A DNA stretch of 64,000 nt from Allobosea sp. Leaf344 (GTDB lineage Bacteria; Pseudomonadota; Alphaproteobacteria; Rhizobiales; Beijerinckiaceae). The stretch lies in assembly GCF_001426225.1 (NCBI RefSeq), contig NZ_LMRT01000014.1:455861-519860 (forward strand). The letters are read 5' to 3'. Position numbers and translations under genes: made by a program. The notes under the pieces are model-generated. The model saw nothing but the letters and a program-made list of their open reading frames with translations. It was not told where the DNA came from and searched no databases. This document shows, piece after piece, positions 9,895 to 18,565 of this stretch; within the stretch, counting starts at the first letter, position 1; every line of letters begins with the position of its first letter.

Positions 9895-12069
9895 TCAGGC
9901 CGCCGAACGCTCGGCCGGGAGATGCGCCAGCAGCCCGACCAAAGCGCGGTCGTGCAGCACGACCATGCGCTCCTTCGGCTTGAGCCAGGCCACCGCGTCC
10001 TCGATCGTCTCGGCATCGACCAGCTTGGCCTGGGCGACGGCGCGTTCCGGCTCGATCTCGCCGCGGCGCCGCGGCTGCGCCTGCGGCAGCATCTCTTCAT
10101 GCGCCAGCCGCAGCACCGGATCGGCGTGCAGGGCCTGCAGCCCGTCGGCATCGTCGAAGCCGGCCTGCGCGAATTCCGCCTGCAGCGCGTTGGCGCGGGT
10201 GGCGACGGCCGGCGGCTCGCCTTCCTCAGGCGTCAGCAGCAGCTTGCGCCGCTTCAGCCAGAGGCCGATGGCGAGTTGGCCCGACGCCCATGACAGCGGG
10301 ATCGCCAGCACCAGGCCGACGATCGTCGGCGACATCCAGGCGAAGAGCGAGGTCGCTATCATGAAGGCGGAAATGCCGGTCACCACGCCCATCGCCGTGT
10401 GGATGCGGTGGCGCCGAATGATGTCCTTCAGCGGGATCGAGCCATCGTCGCGTCGCTGCGGGTTCCAGCCCGTATCGCGCCCGAGCAGGATCTGGAAGAC
10501 CGAGCCGGACTGGATCAGCATCATGATCGGCGCGAAGAAGGCGGAGAACAGGATTTCCAGCAAGGCCGACAGGATCAGCCTGAAGGCGCCGCCGCCGGCC
10601 CTGCGCAGCTTCGCATTGACCAGCGTGAGGATCAGCCCGAAGCCTTTCGGCGCGAGCAGGATCGCCATGGTCAGCGCGAACAGGTTCAGCGCGCGCTCGG
10701 GGTCGAAGCGCGGCCAGATCGGGAACAGCGTGAATTCCTGCGTGAAATATTCCGGCCTGGCGTAATTCACCTGCAGCACGATCAGGATGCCGACCACCAG
10801 CTGCATCAGCCAGAAGGGCGAGGCGAGATAGCCCATGATGCCGGTGGCGAAATGCTGCCGCGTCGGCAGCACGAAACCCTTCGCGCCGATGATCCGCGAA
10901 TGCTGCAGATTGCCCTGGCACCAGCGCCGGTCGCGCACCGAGATGTCGATCAGCGAGGGCGGGCTCTCCTCATAGGAGCCCGTCAGGTCCGGCAGCATGT
11001 AGACCGACCAGCCGGCGCGGCGGATCAGCGCCGCCTCGACGAAATCATGGCTCAGCACATGGCCGCCGAAGGGCGGCTTGCCCTTGAGATCGGGCAGGCC
11101 GCAATGCTCGGCGAAGGCCCTGGTCCGGATGATCGCGTTATGGCCCCAGTAATTGCCGTCGCGGCCCGACCACATGGCGAGGCCCGTGGCGATGACCGGG
11201 CCGTAGACCCGCGCCGCGAATTGCTGCAGCCGGGCGAAGAAGGTGTTGCGGTTGATGATCAGCGGCAGGGACTGGATGATGCCGGCATCGGGATCGGCCT
11301 CCATCGCCGCGGCGAGCCGCACGATGCAGGTCCCGGTCATCAGGCTGTCGGCGTCGAGCACCAGCATCTGCTCGTAATGCCCGCCCCAGCGCGTCACGAA
11401 ATCGGCGATGTTGCCGGCCTTGCGGTGGTGGTTCTTCGGCCTGTGCCGGTAATAGACACGGCTGTCGGGGCCGAGCCTCTGGCGCAAAGCGAGGAAGGCC
11501 CGCTCTTCCGCGATCCAGACATCGGGATTGGTCGTGTCCGAGACGATGAAATAGTCGAAATGCGCGCCGAGCCCGGTCGCTTCCACCGATTCCCGGATCG
11601 CCGCCAGCGCCGCGAAGGTTCGCGCGGTGGATTCATTGTAGATCGGCATGACCACGACGGTGCGATGCCGCAGGCTCTCGATCCGTTCCGCCGGCGGCCG
11701 GCTGAACAACAGGCCGAAGAAGCCGAGCAGCGCGCTGGTGAAGGCGAGCGCGATCCACGAGAAGTTCAGCGTGAACAGCACGAGCAGCGCATATTGCAGC
11801 GAGGTCGTGCCGCTGACCGAGACGACGTTGTACATCTCCCAGGCGCCATAGGCGGTCAGGGCCATGCCGCCGCCGAAGACGAAGAGTCGTTTCAGCCAGG
11901 GCGTCGCCCAGCTCTCGGGCCGCGCGGGCTTGCGCCGCTGCGCCGGGTCCCAGCTCCGGAAGGACTGCACCGGCATGATCAGCGGGCTTTCCGGCGGCGT
12001 CGCGGGTTCGGTGCGCAGGCGCTCCGTCGGTCTCGTCTCCTGCAGCACGTCCGGGCTCACCACGTCCAT
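9895..12069 (-). CDS. opgH: Glucan biosynthesis glucosyltransferase H
   Basis: This 724-residue inner-membrane family 2 glycosyltransferase makes the beta-1,2-glucan backbone of osmoregulated periplasmic glucans. N-terminal helices (about 64-85 and 92-122) precede the cytosolic catalytic domain, which shows VVMPIYNES, the DAD metal site at 239-241 in LVLDADSL and the RRWCQGNLQH processivity motif. Several further helices follow (about 415-610). The start codon lies inside opgG: the ATG at 12069 overlaps the opgG end at 12057 by 13 nt, so translation is probably coupled. Length is within the family range, which is shorter than the E. coli protein. Confidence 0.95.
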   Translation of the reverse strand: MDVVSPDVLQETRPTERLRTEPATPPESPLIMPVQSFRSWDPAQRRKPARPESWATPWLKRLFVFGGGMALTAYGAWEMYNVVSVSGTTSLQYALLVLFTLNFSWIALAFTSALLGFFGLLFSRPPAERIESLRHRTVVVMPIYNESTARTFAALAAIRESVEATGLGAHFDYFIVSDTTNPDVWIAEERAFLALRQRLGPDSRVYYRHRPKNHHRKAGNIADFVTRWGGHYEQMLVLDADSLMTGTCIVRLAAAMEADPDAGIIQSLPLIINRNTFFARLQQFAARVYGPVIATGLAMWSGRDGNYWGHNAIIRTRAFAEHCGLPDLKGKPPFGGHVLSHDFVEAALIRRAGWSVYMLPDLTGSYEESPPSLIDISVRDRRWCQGNLQHSRIIGAKGFVLPTRQHFATGIMGYLASPFWLMQLVVGILIVLQVNYARPEYFTQEFTLFPIWPRFDPERALNLFALTMAILLAPKGFGLILTLVNAKLRRAGGGAFRLILSALLEILFSAFFAPIMMLIQSGSVFQILLGRDTGWNPQRRDDGSIPLKDIIRRHRIHTAMGVVTGISAFMIATSLFAWMSPTIVGLVLAIPLSWASGQLAIGLWLKRRKLLLTPEEGEPPAVATRANALQAEFAQAGFDDADGLQALHADPVLRLAHEEMLPQAQPRRRGEIEPERAVAQAKLVDAETIEDAVAWLKPKERMVVLHDRALVGLLAHLPAERSAA

Positions 12070-13619
12070 CGGTCCAGCCAGGTTTCCGAGACGGGCTGCC
12101 CACCCGCCTGCAGCACGAGCCTGAGCTCGCTGAGCGAGTCCGCCCCGGGCTCGACCTCGAAGCCGACGCGCATCAGCTTGCGCTCCGGATAGGGCCAGAG
12201 CCTGACATTATGGATCGTGCCCTGGCTGGTCGAGACGGCGGCCCTTATCGCCGCGACCTGAGCCGCATCGGCCAGGCGCTCGCCGCTGAAGTCGATCAGG
12301 AAGCGCCGGCGCCGCGGCTGCGTGCCGCGCCCCTGGCGCGTCCTGACCGCGGTCGCCAGAGCGGGCTTCTCCGGCGGCTGCCAGCACCAGGCCTGCCGAT
12401 AGGCGAGCGAGGTCTCGCTGCCGGCGGCGAGCGCCTGGCGCGGCCGCCAATAGGCGATGATGTTGTCGTTGAGCTCGGAATCGCTGGGAATCTCGATGAG
12501 CTGCACCGATCCGGCGCCCCAATCGCCGAGCGGCTCCGTCCAGACGCTGGGCCGGAGCTCGAAACGCTGGTCGTCATCCTGGAAGGCCAAGGCCTCGCGC
12601 TCGCGCTGGACGAGGCCGAAGCCGCGCGGGTTCTCGTCCATGAAGGAGGAGACCTGCAGGGTCGCCGGATTGTTGACCGGGCGGTAGATCCATTCGCCGC
12701 CGCCGGTCAGCATCTGCACGCCGGAGACCTCGTGCACCGCGGGGCGCAGATCGTCGAAGCCGCGCCGGCTCTGCGGCCCCGAGAGGAAGGTGCCCATGGT
12801 GCAGCCGAAGCCGATATGGTCCAGCACCTGCCGGGCGAAGAGCGTCATCTCGACATCGATCAGCGTGATGTCGCCCGGGCGCAGCGTCATCCGGACGGCG
12901 CCCGTCAGGCTCTCGGAATCGAGCAGCGCATGGATCACCAGCGCGCCGGAGGCGGCACTGGGGCGCTCGATCCAGAAGGCGCGGAAGAACGGGATCTCCT
13001 CGCCGCGCGTCTCGCCCGGGCGCAGGATCAGGGCACGCGCCATGGCGCCGAGATTCTGCCCGCGCGCCAGCGAACGGAAGAAGGTGGCGCCTTGGAAGAC
13101 CGCGACCTCGAAGGGCCGCTCCAGCCCGGCCGCGATCCGCATCCCGGAGAATTGCAGGTCGAGATTGGGCGGCGGCGGGGCGACGCGGCCGTAATCGAAT
13201 TTGGCGCGGTCGAAGGCGACGCGCCGGACGATGCCGTCCTCGACCGTGAACAGCCCGACCGGGCGCGAGAAGACATAGCCGCGATGCAGCGGCTCGACCG
13301 TGAATCCGCGATTCTCACCGGCCCAGAGCAGGCTACCCGGCACCGCGCGTATCCCAGCATATTGGTCATAGGGGAGGTTGGCGTAGCCATCCGGCAGATC
13401 GGTCGCCACCACCGGCACCAGCGGCCGGCGCGCCAGGTTGCGCGCGGTCTCGACGACCAGCCCCGCATCGAAGGGCTGCCCCTCGGCGACCACGGATTGC
13501 ACGATCGCCGCCCAGTTGCTTTGGGCCAGAGCCGGCGCCGCCGGCAGGAGCGCCGCGGCGGCGATCCCGGACGCCGCGCCTTCGATGAACTGACGACGAG
13601 TGACGGATGAAGACATCAT
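12057..13619 (-). CDS. opgG: Periplasmic glucan biosynthesis protein, OpgG/OpgD family
   Basis: This protein of about 520 residues acts in the periplasm on the glucan made by OpgH. Its N-terminus carries a twin-arginine signal: TRRQFIEGAASG followed by an Ala/Leu-rich core and an AxA-type site before QSNWAAIV. The beta-sandwich MdoG domain follows over most of the length, including YDQYAGIR, and a C-terminal Ig-like region ends in SETWLDRW. ATGs occur at 13619 and 13616; a TTG at 13625 is less likely. Tat export is typical of the OpgD paralogue in enterobacteria, so opgD is a possible name, but the opgGH operon layout favours opgG. Confidence 0.92.
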   Translation of the reverse strand: MMSSSVTRRQFIEGAASGIAAAALLPAAPALAQSNWAAIVQSVVAEGQPFDAGLVVETARNLARRPLVPVVATDLPDGYANLPYDQYAGIRAVPGSLLWAGENRGFTVEPLHRGYVFSRPVGLFTVEDGIVRRVAFDRAKFDYGRVAPPPPNLDLQFSGMRIAAGLERPFEVAVFQGATFFRSLARGQNLGAMARALILRPGETRGEEIPFFRAFWIERPSAASGALVIHALLDSESLTGAVRMTLRPGDITLIDVEMTLFARQVLDHIGFGCTMGTFLSGPQSRRGFDDLRPAVHEVSGVQMLTGGGEWIYRPVNNPATLQVSSFMDENPRGFGLVQREREALAFQDDDQRFELRPSVWTEPLGDWGAGSVQLIEIPSDSELNDNIIAYWRPRQALAAGSETSLAYRQAWCWQPPEKPALATAVRTRQGRGTQPRRRRFLIDFSGERLADAAQVAAIRAAVSTSQGTIHNVRLWPYPERKLMRVGFEVEPGADSLSELRLVLQAGGQPVSETWLDRWTW

Positions 13620-13921
13620 TTCCAACGCATTCGGGCGACGCCCGCGCCCATTCGCGCTTCTAGAGCATTTTCCGGGCCGCTGAAAAGCGCCGACGCGTTA
13701 AAAATCAAGAAGATCGCAAGTATCGTCAAATCTCGGTTCCCGCTGTTGCGGTCGATGGAGGGGGCGGGAGGCGGCTGTGCTTCTGCCGTGCGGGACCGAC
13801 TTTGGCATTTCCTGGCGAGATCGGTTATCCACGCGGCCGCATCGCCGCCGTGCGCCTGCCTCCGTTTCCGGCGGCAGAGCGAGCGGGACGATCGGACAAG
13901 CCTGCACAGGACCCGATAATC
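13620..13921. promoter_or_regulatory. Divergent spacer between opgGH and glmU
   Basis: This 302-nt gap has no credible gene. It should hold promoters for both directions. On the minus strand TTGACG (13729-13724) is followed after 17 nt by GATTTT (13706-13701), a weak candidate for opgGH. The stretch 13660-13735 is more AT-rich than its surroundings and includes TCTAGAGCATTTTC, a sequence type often met in alphaproteobacterial spacers. No clear glmU promoter is visible. Confidence 0.35.
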
Positions 13922-15307
13922 ATGACCGAAATAAAGCCCGCCCGCTCCTGCCTCGCGATCATCCTTGCGGCCGGTGAGGGGACGCGGATGAAATCGGCGC
14001 AGCCCAAGGTGCTGCATCGGGTCGGCGGCCGCTCCATGCTGGCGCATGTCCTGGCCGCGGTCGGAGCGGCGGGGGCCGATGCGGTGGCGGTGGTGATCGG
14101 GCCCGATCGGCCGGACGTGGCGGCCGAGGTCGCGGCCGTGCTGCCGGGCGCCGATGTGGTGGTGCAGCGCGAGCGCCGCGGCACCGCCCATGCGGTGCTG
14201 GCGGCGCGCGAGGTCATCGCGCGGGGCTATGACGACGTGCTGGTCGCCTTCGCCGACGTGCCGATGGTGCGCACCGAGACCTTCGCCGGGCTGCGGCAGG
14301 GGCTGGCGCAGGGCGCCGGCATCGTGGCGCTCGGCTTCGAGGCGCGGGATCCGACCGGCTATGGCCGCTTCGTCCTGCGCGACGGCGCGCTGGAGGCCAT
14401 CGTCGAGCACAAGGATGCGAGCGCGGAGCAGCGCGCCATAACCCTCTGCAATGCCGGGCTGATGGCGCTGGACGGGCGCCATGCGCTGGCGATCCTCGAT
14501 TCGATCGGCGACAGCAACGCCCAGAGCGAATTCTATCTGCCGGACGCCGTCGCGGTCGCCCGCGGGCGCGGCCTGAAGGCGGTGGCGCAGCTGGCGCCGG
14601 AGTCCGAGGTCGAAGGCGTCAACGACCGTATCCAGCTGGCGGCGGCCGAGGCCAAGTTCCAGGCCCGCCGGCGGCTCGAGATCATGGCCGGCGGGGCCAC
14701 GCTGCTCGCGCCCGACACGGTCTTCTTCAGTCACGACACGCGGATCGGGCGCGACGTGCTGATCGAGCCGCATGTCGTGTTCGGCCGCGGCGTCACGGTG
14801 GCCGACGGCGCGGTGATCCACGCCTTCTCGCATCTCGAAGGAGCCGAGGTCGGCGCCGGCGCCAGCGTCGGGCCCTATGGCCGGCTGCGCCCGGGCACCA
14901 GGCTCGCCCGCAACGCCAAGGTCGGCAATTTCGTGGAGATCAAGGCCGCCGAGATCGGCGAGGGCGCCAAGGTCAACCACCTCACCTATATCGGCGACGC
15001 CAGCATCGGCGCCAAGGCCAATATCGGCGCCGGCACCATCACCTGCAATTATGACGGCTTCTCCAAATATCGCACGGTGATCGGGGAGGGCGCCTTCGTC
15101 GGCTCGAATTCCGCGCTGGTCGCTCCGCTCACCATCGGCGCGGGCGCCTATGTCGGCTCCGGCTCGGTCGTGACGCAGGACGTGCCGGACAACGCGCTGG
15201 CGGTGGCGCGCGGGCGGCAGATCCTGCGCGAAGGCTGGGCGACGCGCTTCCGCGAGGCGGCCCAGGCCCGCAAGGCCGGACGGTCGGACGGTAAGTCCGG
15301 CAGCTGA
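13922..15307 (+). CDS. glmU: Bifunctional GlcNAc-1-P uridyltransferase / GlcN-1-P acetyltransferase
   Basis: This 461-residue enzyme catalyses the last two steps to UDP-GlcNAc, for peptidoglycan and lipopolysaccharide. The N-terminal pyrophosphorylase domain (1-230) begins [14 protein letters not shown] with the nucleotide loop. The C-terminal left-handed beta-helix (about 255-440) shows many hexapeptide turns, for example [20 protein letters not shown] (partial) and [13 protein letters not shown]. The frame is open to 13802, but the ATG at 13922 gives the family N-terminus. glmS follows 114 nt downstream, joining the first and last dedicated steps of the pathway. Confidence 0.97.
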   Translation: MTEIKPARSCLAIILAAGEGTRMKSAQPKVLHRVGGRSMLAHVLAAVGAAGADAVAVVIGPDRPDVAAEVAAVLPGADVVVQRERRGTAHAVLAAREVIARGYDDVLVAFADVPMVRTETFAGLRQGLAQGAGIVALGFEARDPTGYGRFVLRDGALEAIVEHKDASAEQRAITLCNAGLMALDGRHALAILDSIGDSNAQSEFYLPDAVAVARGRGLKAVAQLAPESEVEGVNDRIQLAAAEAKFQARRRLEIMAGGATLLAPDTVFFSHDTRIGRDVLIEPHVVFGRGVTVADGAVIHAFSHLEGAEVGAGASVGPYGRLRPGTRLARNAKVGNFVEIKAAEIGEGAKVNHLTYIGDASIGAKANIGAGTITCNYDGFSKYRTVIGEGAFVGSNSALVAPLTIGAGAYVGSGSVVTQDVPDNALAVARGRQILREGWATRFREAAQARKAGRSDGKSGS

Positions 15308-15421
15308 ATCCGGCCCGATCCGGGCAAAGCGGCGTTCATAGTCGTTCATTCATAGTGATTGGCCATTTCCGACCATGGCGCTTATGCGGTCATCCGTCGG
15401 CAATGACGAAAGAGGTTTGGC

Positions 15422-17248
15422 ATGTGCGGCATCGTCGGGATCCTGGGCAAGGAAGCAGTGGCCACGCAGGTCGTGGAAGCGCTGCGGCGGCTCGAATATC
15501 GCGGCTATGATTCGGCGGGCGTCGCCACGCTGGAGAAGGGTCGGCTGACCCGCCGCAGGGCCGAAGGCAAGCTCAGGAACCTCGAGATCCGCCTGTCGAA
15601 CGAGCCGCTGGAAGGGCTGGTCGGCATCGGCCATACGCGCTGGGCGACCCATGGCAAGCCCAACGAGACCAATGCCCATCCCCACGCCACCGAGAAGCTG
15701 GCGGTGGTCCATAACGGCATCATCGAGAATTTCCGCGAGCTGCGCGGCGAGCTGCAGGCCCAGGGCTACGTCTTCGCCACCGAGACCGACACCGAGATCG
15801 TCGCCCATCTCGTCACCCGCGAGCTCGACCTCGGCAGCTCCCCGGTCGAGGCGGTGGCCAAGGCCCTGCCGCGGCTGCGCGGCGCCTTCGCGCTCGCCTT
15901 CCTGTTCCAGGGCGAGGAGGATCTGCTGATCGGCGCCCGCAAGGGCTCCCCGCTCGCCGTCGGCATCGGCGATGGCGAGATGTATCTCGGTTCCGACGCG
16001 CTGGCGCTCGCCCCCTTCACCAACCTCATCGCCTATCTCGAAGAGGGCGATTGGGTGGTGCTGAACCGCAAGGGCGCGACCTTCTACGACAAGAGCAACG
16101 CCGTGGTGGAGCGTCGCGCCCAGCGTGTCGCCGCCGGCGCGCTGCTGGTCGAGAAGGGCAATCACCGCCATTTCATGGTCAAGGAGATCTACGAGCAGCC
16201 GGAGGTGGTCGGCCATACGCTGACGCAATATCTCGACATGGTGGCCGGCACGGTGCGGCTGCCCTTCGGCGAGACGATCGACTGGGCCGGGCTGTCGCGC
16301 CTCTCGATCTCGGCCTGCGGCACGGCCTATTATGCCGGGCTCGTCGCCAAATACTGGTTCGAGAAACTGGCGCGGCTCCCGGTCGAGATCGATGTCGCCT
16401 CCGAATTCCGCTATCGCGAGGCGCCGCTGCCGAAGGACGGGCTCGCCCTCTTCGTCTCGCAATCCGGCGAGACCGCCGATACGCTGGCCTGCCTGCGCTA
16501 CGCCAAGCAGGAGGCCCAGACGATCCTCTCGGTCGTCAACGTGCCGACCTCGACCATCGCCCGGGAAAGCGACGCCGTCGCCCCGACGCTGGCCGGTCCC
16601 GAGATCGGCGTCGCTTCGACCAAGGCCTTCACCTGCCAGCTGACGACGCTGGCCTGCCTGGCGCTCGCCGCCGCGCGCGGCCGCGGCACGCTCTCGGCCG
16701 AGGAGGAGGCCCGCCTCGTCCAGAGCCTGATCGCGCTGCCCGGGCTGATGGCCAAGGCGCTTGAGCTGGAGCCGCAGATCGAGCTGCTGGCGCGCGAGCT
16801 CTCGAAGGCGCGCGACGTGCTCTATCTCGGCCGCGGCACCAGCTTCCCGCTGGCGCTGGAAGGCGCGCTGAAGCTGAAGGAAATCAGCTATATCCACGCG
16901 GAAGGTTATCCGGCGGGCGAGCTCAAGCACGGGCCGATCGCCCTGATCGACGAGGCGATGCCGGTGATCGTCATCGCGCCGCATGACGCGCTGTTCGAGA
17001 AGACGGCGTCGAACATGCAGGAGGTGGCGGCGCGCGGCGGGCGCATCATCCTGATCACCGACGAGAAGGGCGCCGCCGAATGCGGCATCGAGCCCGAGGC
17101 GCTGATCGTGATGCCGGATATGGACCCGGTCTTCGCGGCGATCGTCTATGCGCTGCCGATCCAGATGATCGCCTATCAGACCGCCGTCTTCATGGGCAAG
17201 GACGTCGACCAGCCGCGCAACCTCGCCAAATCCGTCACGGTGGAGTGA
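15422..17248 (+). CDS. glmS: Glutamine--fructose-6-phosphate aminotransferase (isomerizing)
   Basis: This 608-residue enzyme makes glucosamine 6-phosphate, the entry point to amino-sugar synthesis. After Met removal the N-terminal nucleophile is C2 in MCGIVGILG. The class II glutaminase domain occupies about 1-220 (TRWATHGKPNETNAHPH visible), and two SIS sugar-isomerase domains follow: SACGTAYYAGL and SQSGETADTL in the first, LGRGTSFPLALEGALKLKE in the second. The end PRNLAKSVTVE is canonical. Upstream there is no sign of a glmS ribozyme core in the 114-nt spacer, as expected outside Firmicutes. Confidence 0.98.
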   Translation: MCGIVGILGKEAVATQVVEALRRLEYRGYDSAGVATLEKGRLTRRRAEGKLRNLEIRLSNEPLEGLVGIGHTRWATHGKPNETNAHPHATEKLAVVHNGIIENFRELRGELQAQGYVFATETDTEIVAHLVTRELDLGSSPVEAVAKALPRLRGAFALAFLFQGEEDLLIGARKGSPLAVGIGDGEMYLGSDALALAPFTNLIAYLEEGDWVVLNRKGATFYDKSNAVVERRAQRVAAGALLVEKGNHRHFMVKEIYEQPEVVGHTLTQYLDMVAGTVRLPFGETIDWAGLSRLSISACGTAYYAGLVAKYWFEKLARLPVEIDVASEFRYREAPLPKDGLALFVSQSGETADTLACLRYAKQEAQTILSVVNVPTSTIARESDAVAPTLAGPEIGVASTKAFTCQLTTLACLALAAARGRGTLSAEEEARLVQSLIALPGLMAKALELEPQIELLARELSKARDVLYLGRGTSFPLALEGALKLKEISYIHAEGYPAGELKHGPIALIDEAMPVIVIAPHDALFEKTASNMQEVAARGGRIILITDEKGAAECGIEPEALIVMPDMDPVFAAIVYALPIQMIAYQTAVFMGKDVDQPRNLAKSVTVE

Positions 17249-17252
17249 GGGG

Positions 17253-17624
17253 TCAGCCCGGCCCTTCCGGCCGGCTGGCGACATAGGCGCCGGCGGAGAG
17301 CAGCCCGGCGCCGGTCACCCAGAGCGCGATCGGCGGCGCATCGGTCACCGCCAGCAGCGCAAAGCTCGCGAGCATCGAGCCGCAGGCCACCAGCTTGGTG
17401 CGGCGGCTGATCGCGCCTGTATCGCGCCAGCGCCGCACATGCGGTCCGAGCCTGGGGTGGTCGAGCAGCCAGGTCTCGAAGCGCGGCGAGGATTGCGAGA
17501 AGCACCAGGCCGCCAGGATCAGGAACACCGTCCCGGGCATCAGCGGCATCACGACGCCGATCGCGCCCAGCGTCGTGAAGACAAGTCCGGCGGTCATGAG
17601 GAGAGGGCGGCGCCAGCGTCGCAT
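17253..17624 (-). CDS. DUF454 (YbaN-like) inner-membrane protein
   Basis: This 123-residue protein matches DUF454: an N-terminal helix with GLVFTTLGAIGVVMPLMPGT, then FLILAAWCFSQSSPRFETWL, and HPRLGPHVRRWRDTGAISRR in the middle loop. Two further hydrophobic segments (about 75-92 and 97-115) follow. The family is widespread and its role unknown. It is convergent with glmS (4 nt between stops) and divergent from the DUF502 gene. Confidence 0.85.
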   Translation of the reverse strand: MRRWRRPLLMTAGLVFTTLGAIGVVMPLMPGTVFLILAAWCFSQSSPRFETWLLDHPRLGPHVRRWRDTGAISRRTKLVACGSMLASFALLAVTDAPPIALWVTGAGLLSAGAYVASRPEGPG

Positions 17625-17781
17625 CGGGCGCTCCGGTAGCCGCGAGCGGGGATCGCGGCGGCACGATCTTGCGGCAGGGCTGGAATGAGTCGATGCCGAG
17701 CATATTTTGGTTCATATTGCGCTGCAATGCGGGCCTGTCGGTCCGGCGCCCCGCCGGCCGGGCCAGGCCACTGGATGAACC

Positions 17782-18522
17782 ATGACGTCAGTTCCGCCCG
17801 ATCCGCGCCTCGTCATCGAACCCGATCTGCTGAAGCCCTCGCCCGGCACCCGGATTCGCCGCTATTTCCTGACCGGGCTGGTACTCGCCGCGCCGCTGGC
17901 GATCACCGGCTCCGTCACCTGGTGGTTCGTCAATCTGATCGACGGCATGGTCAAGCCGCTGATCCCCAGCGCCTATCTGCCTGATTCCTACCTGCCTTTC
18001 CCGATCCCGGGACTCGGCATCATCATCGGCCTGATCGGCCTGACCCTGCTCGGCTTCTTCGCGGCGAATCTGGTCGGCCGCACGCTGATCGATGCCGGCG
18101 AGGCGATCCTCCACCGCATGCCTGTGGTCCGCAGCCTGTACAAGGCGGTGAAACAGGTCTTCGAGACGATCTTCTCGCAATCCGGCACCTCGTTCCGGAA
18201 GGTCGGGATGGTGCAGTTCCCGCAGCCCGGCATGTGGTCGATCGTCTTCATCGCGCAGGAGGCCGCGCCCGAGATCGCCGGGGTGCTGCCGGGCGGCGCC
18301 GAACAGATCGGCGTCTTCCTGCCCTGCACGCCGAACCCGACCACCGGCTTCTTCTTCTACCTGCCGCGCAGCGAGATCATCGAGCTCGCCATCTCGGTCG
18401 AGGACGGCGCCAAGCTGATCATGTCGGCGGGGTTGATCCAGCCGGGCCAGATGGCGGCCAAAGTGGCCGCCCCGGCGCGCGGCGAGAGCGCGGCGGCGGT
18501 CGAGCGCCAGCCCTCCGCCTGA
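17782..18522 (+). CDS. DUF502 family membrane protein
   Basis: This 246-residue protein has two membrane helices (about 28-52 and 70-92) flanking a loop with IPGLGIIIGLIGLTLLGFF. A conserved cytosolic or periplasmic part follows: GEAILHRMPVVRSLYKAVKQ, FPQPGMWSIVFI and FLPCTPNPTTGFFFYLPRSE, all characteristic of DUF502. The C-terminal tail is Ala-rich. The family is common next to recG in alphaproteobacteria, and here it is convergent with recG (43 nt between stops). Function unknown. Confidence 0.86.
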   Translation: MTSVPPDPRLVIEPDLLKPSPGTRIRRYFLTGLVLAAPLAITGSVTWWFVNLIDGMVKPLIPSAYLPDSYLPFPIPGLGIIIGLIGLTLLGFFAANLVGRTLIDAGEAILHRMPVVRSLYKAVKQVFETIFSQSGTSFRKVGMVQFPQPGMWSIVFIAQEAAPEIAGVLPGGAEQIGVFLPCTPNPTTGFFFYLPRSEIIELAISVEDGAKLIMSAGLIQPGQMAAKVAAPARGESAAAVERQPSA

Positions 18523-18565
18523 GTCGTAACCCCTCCCGCAGGACCGGCGAGCATGGCGTTCCGCG

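Noticed and set aside
15308-15421. glmS ribozyme or riboswitch upstream of glmS
   Set aside because: The spacer is 114 nt, lacks the ribozyme core, and the family is not known in alphaproteobacteria.
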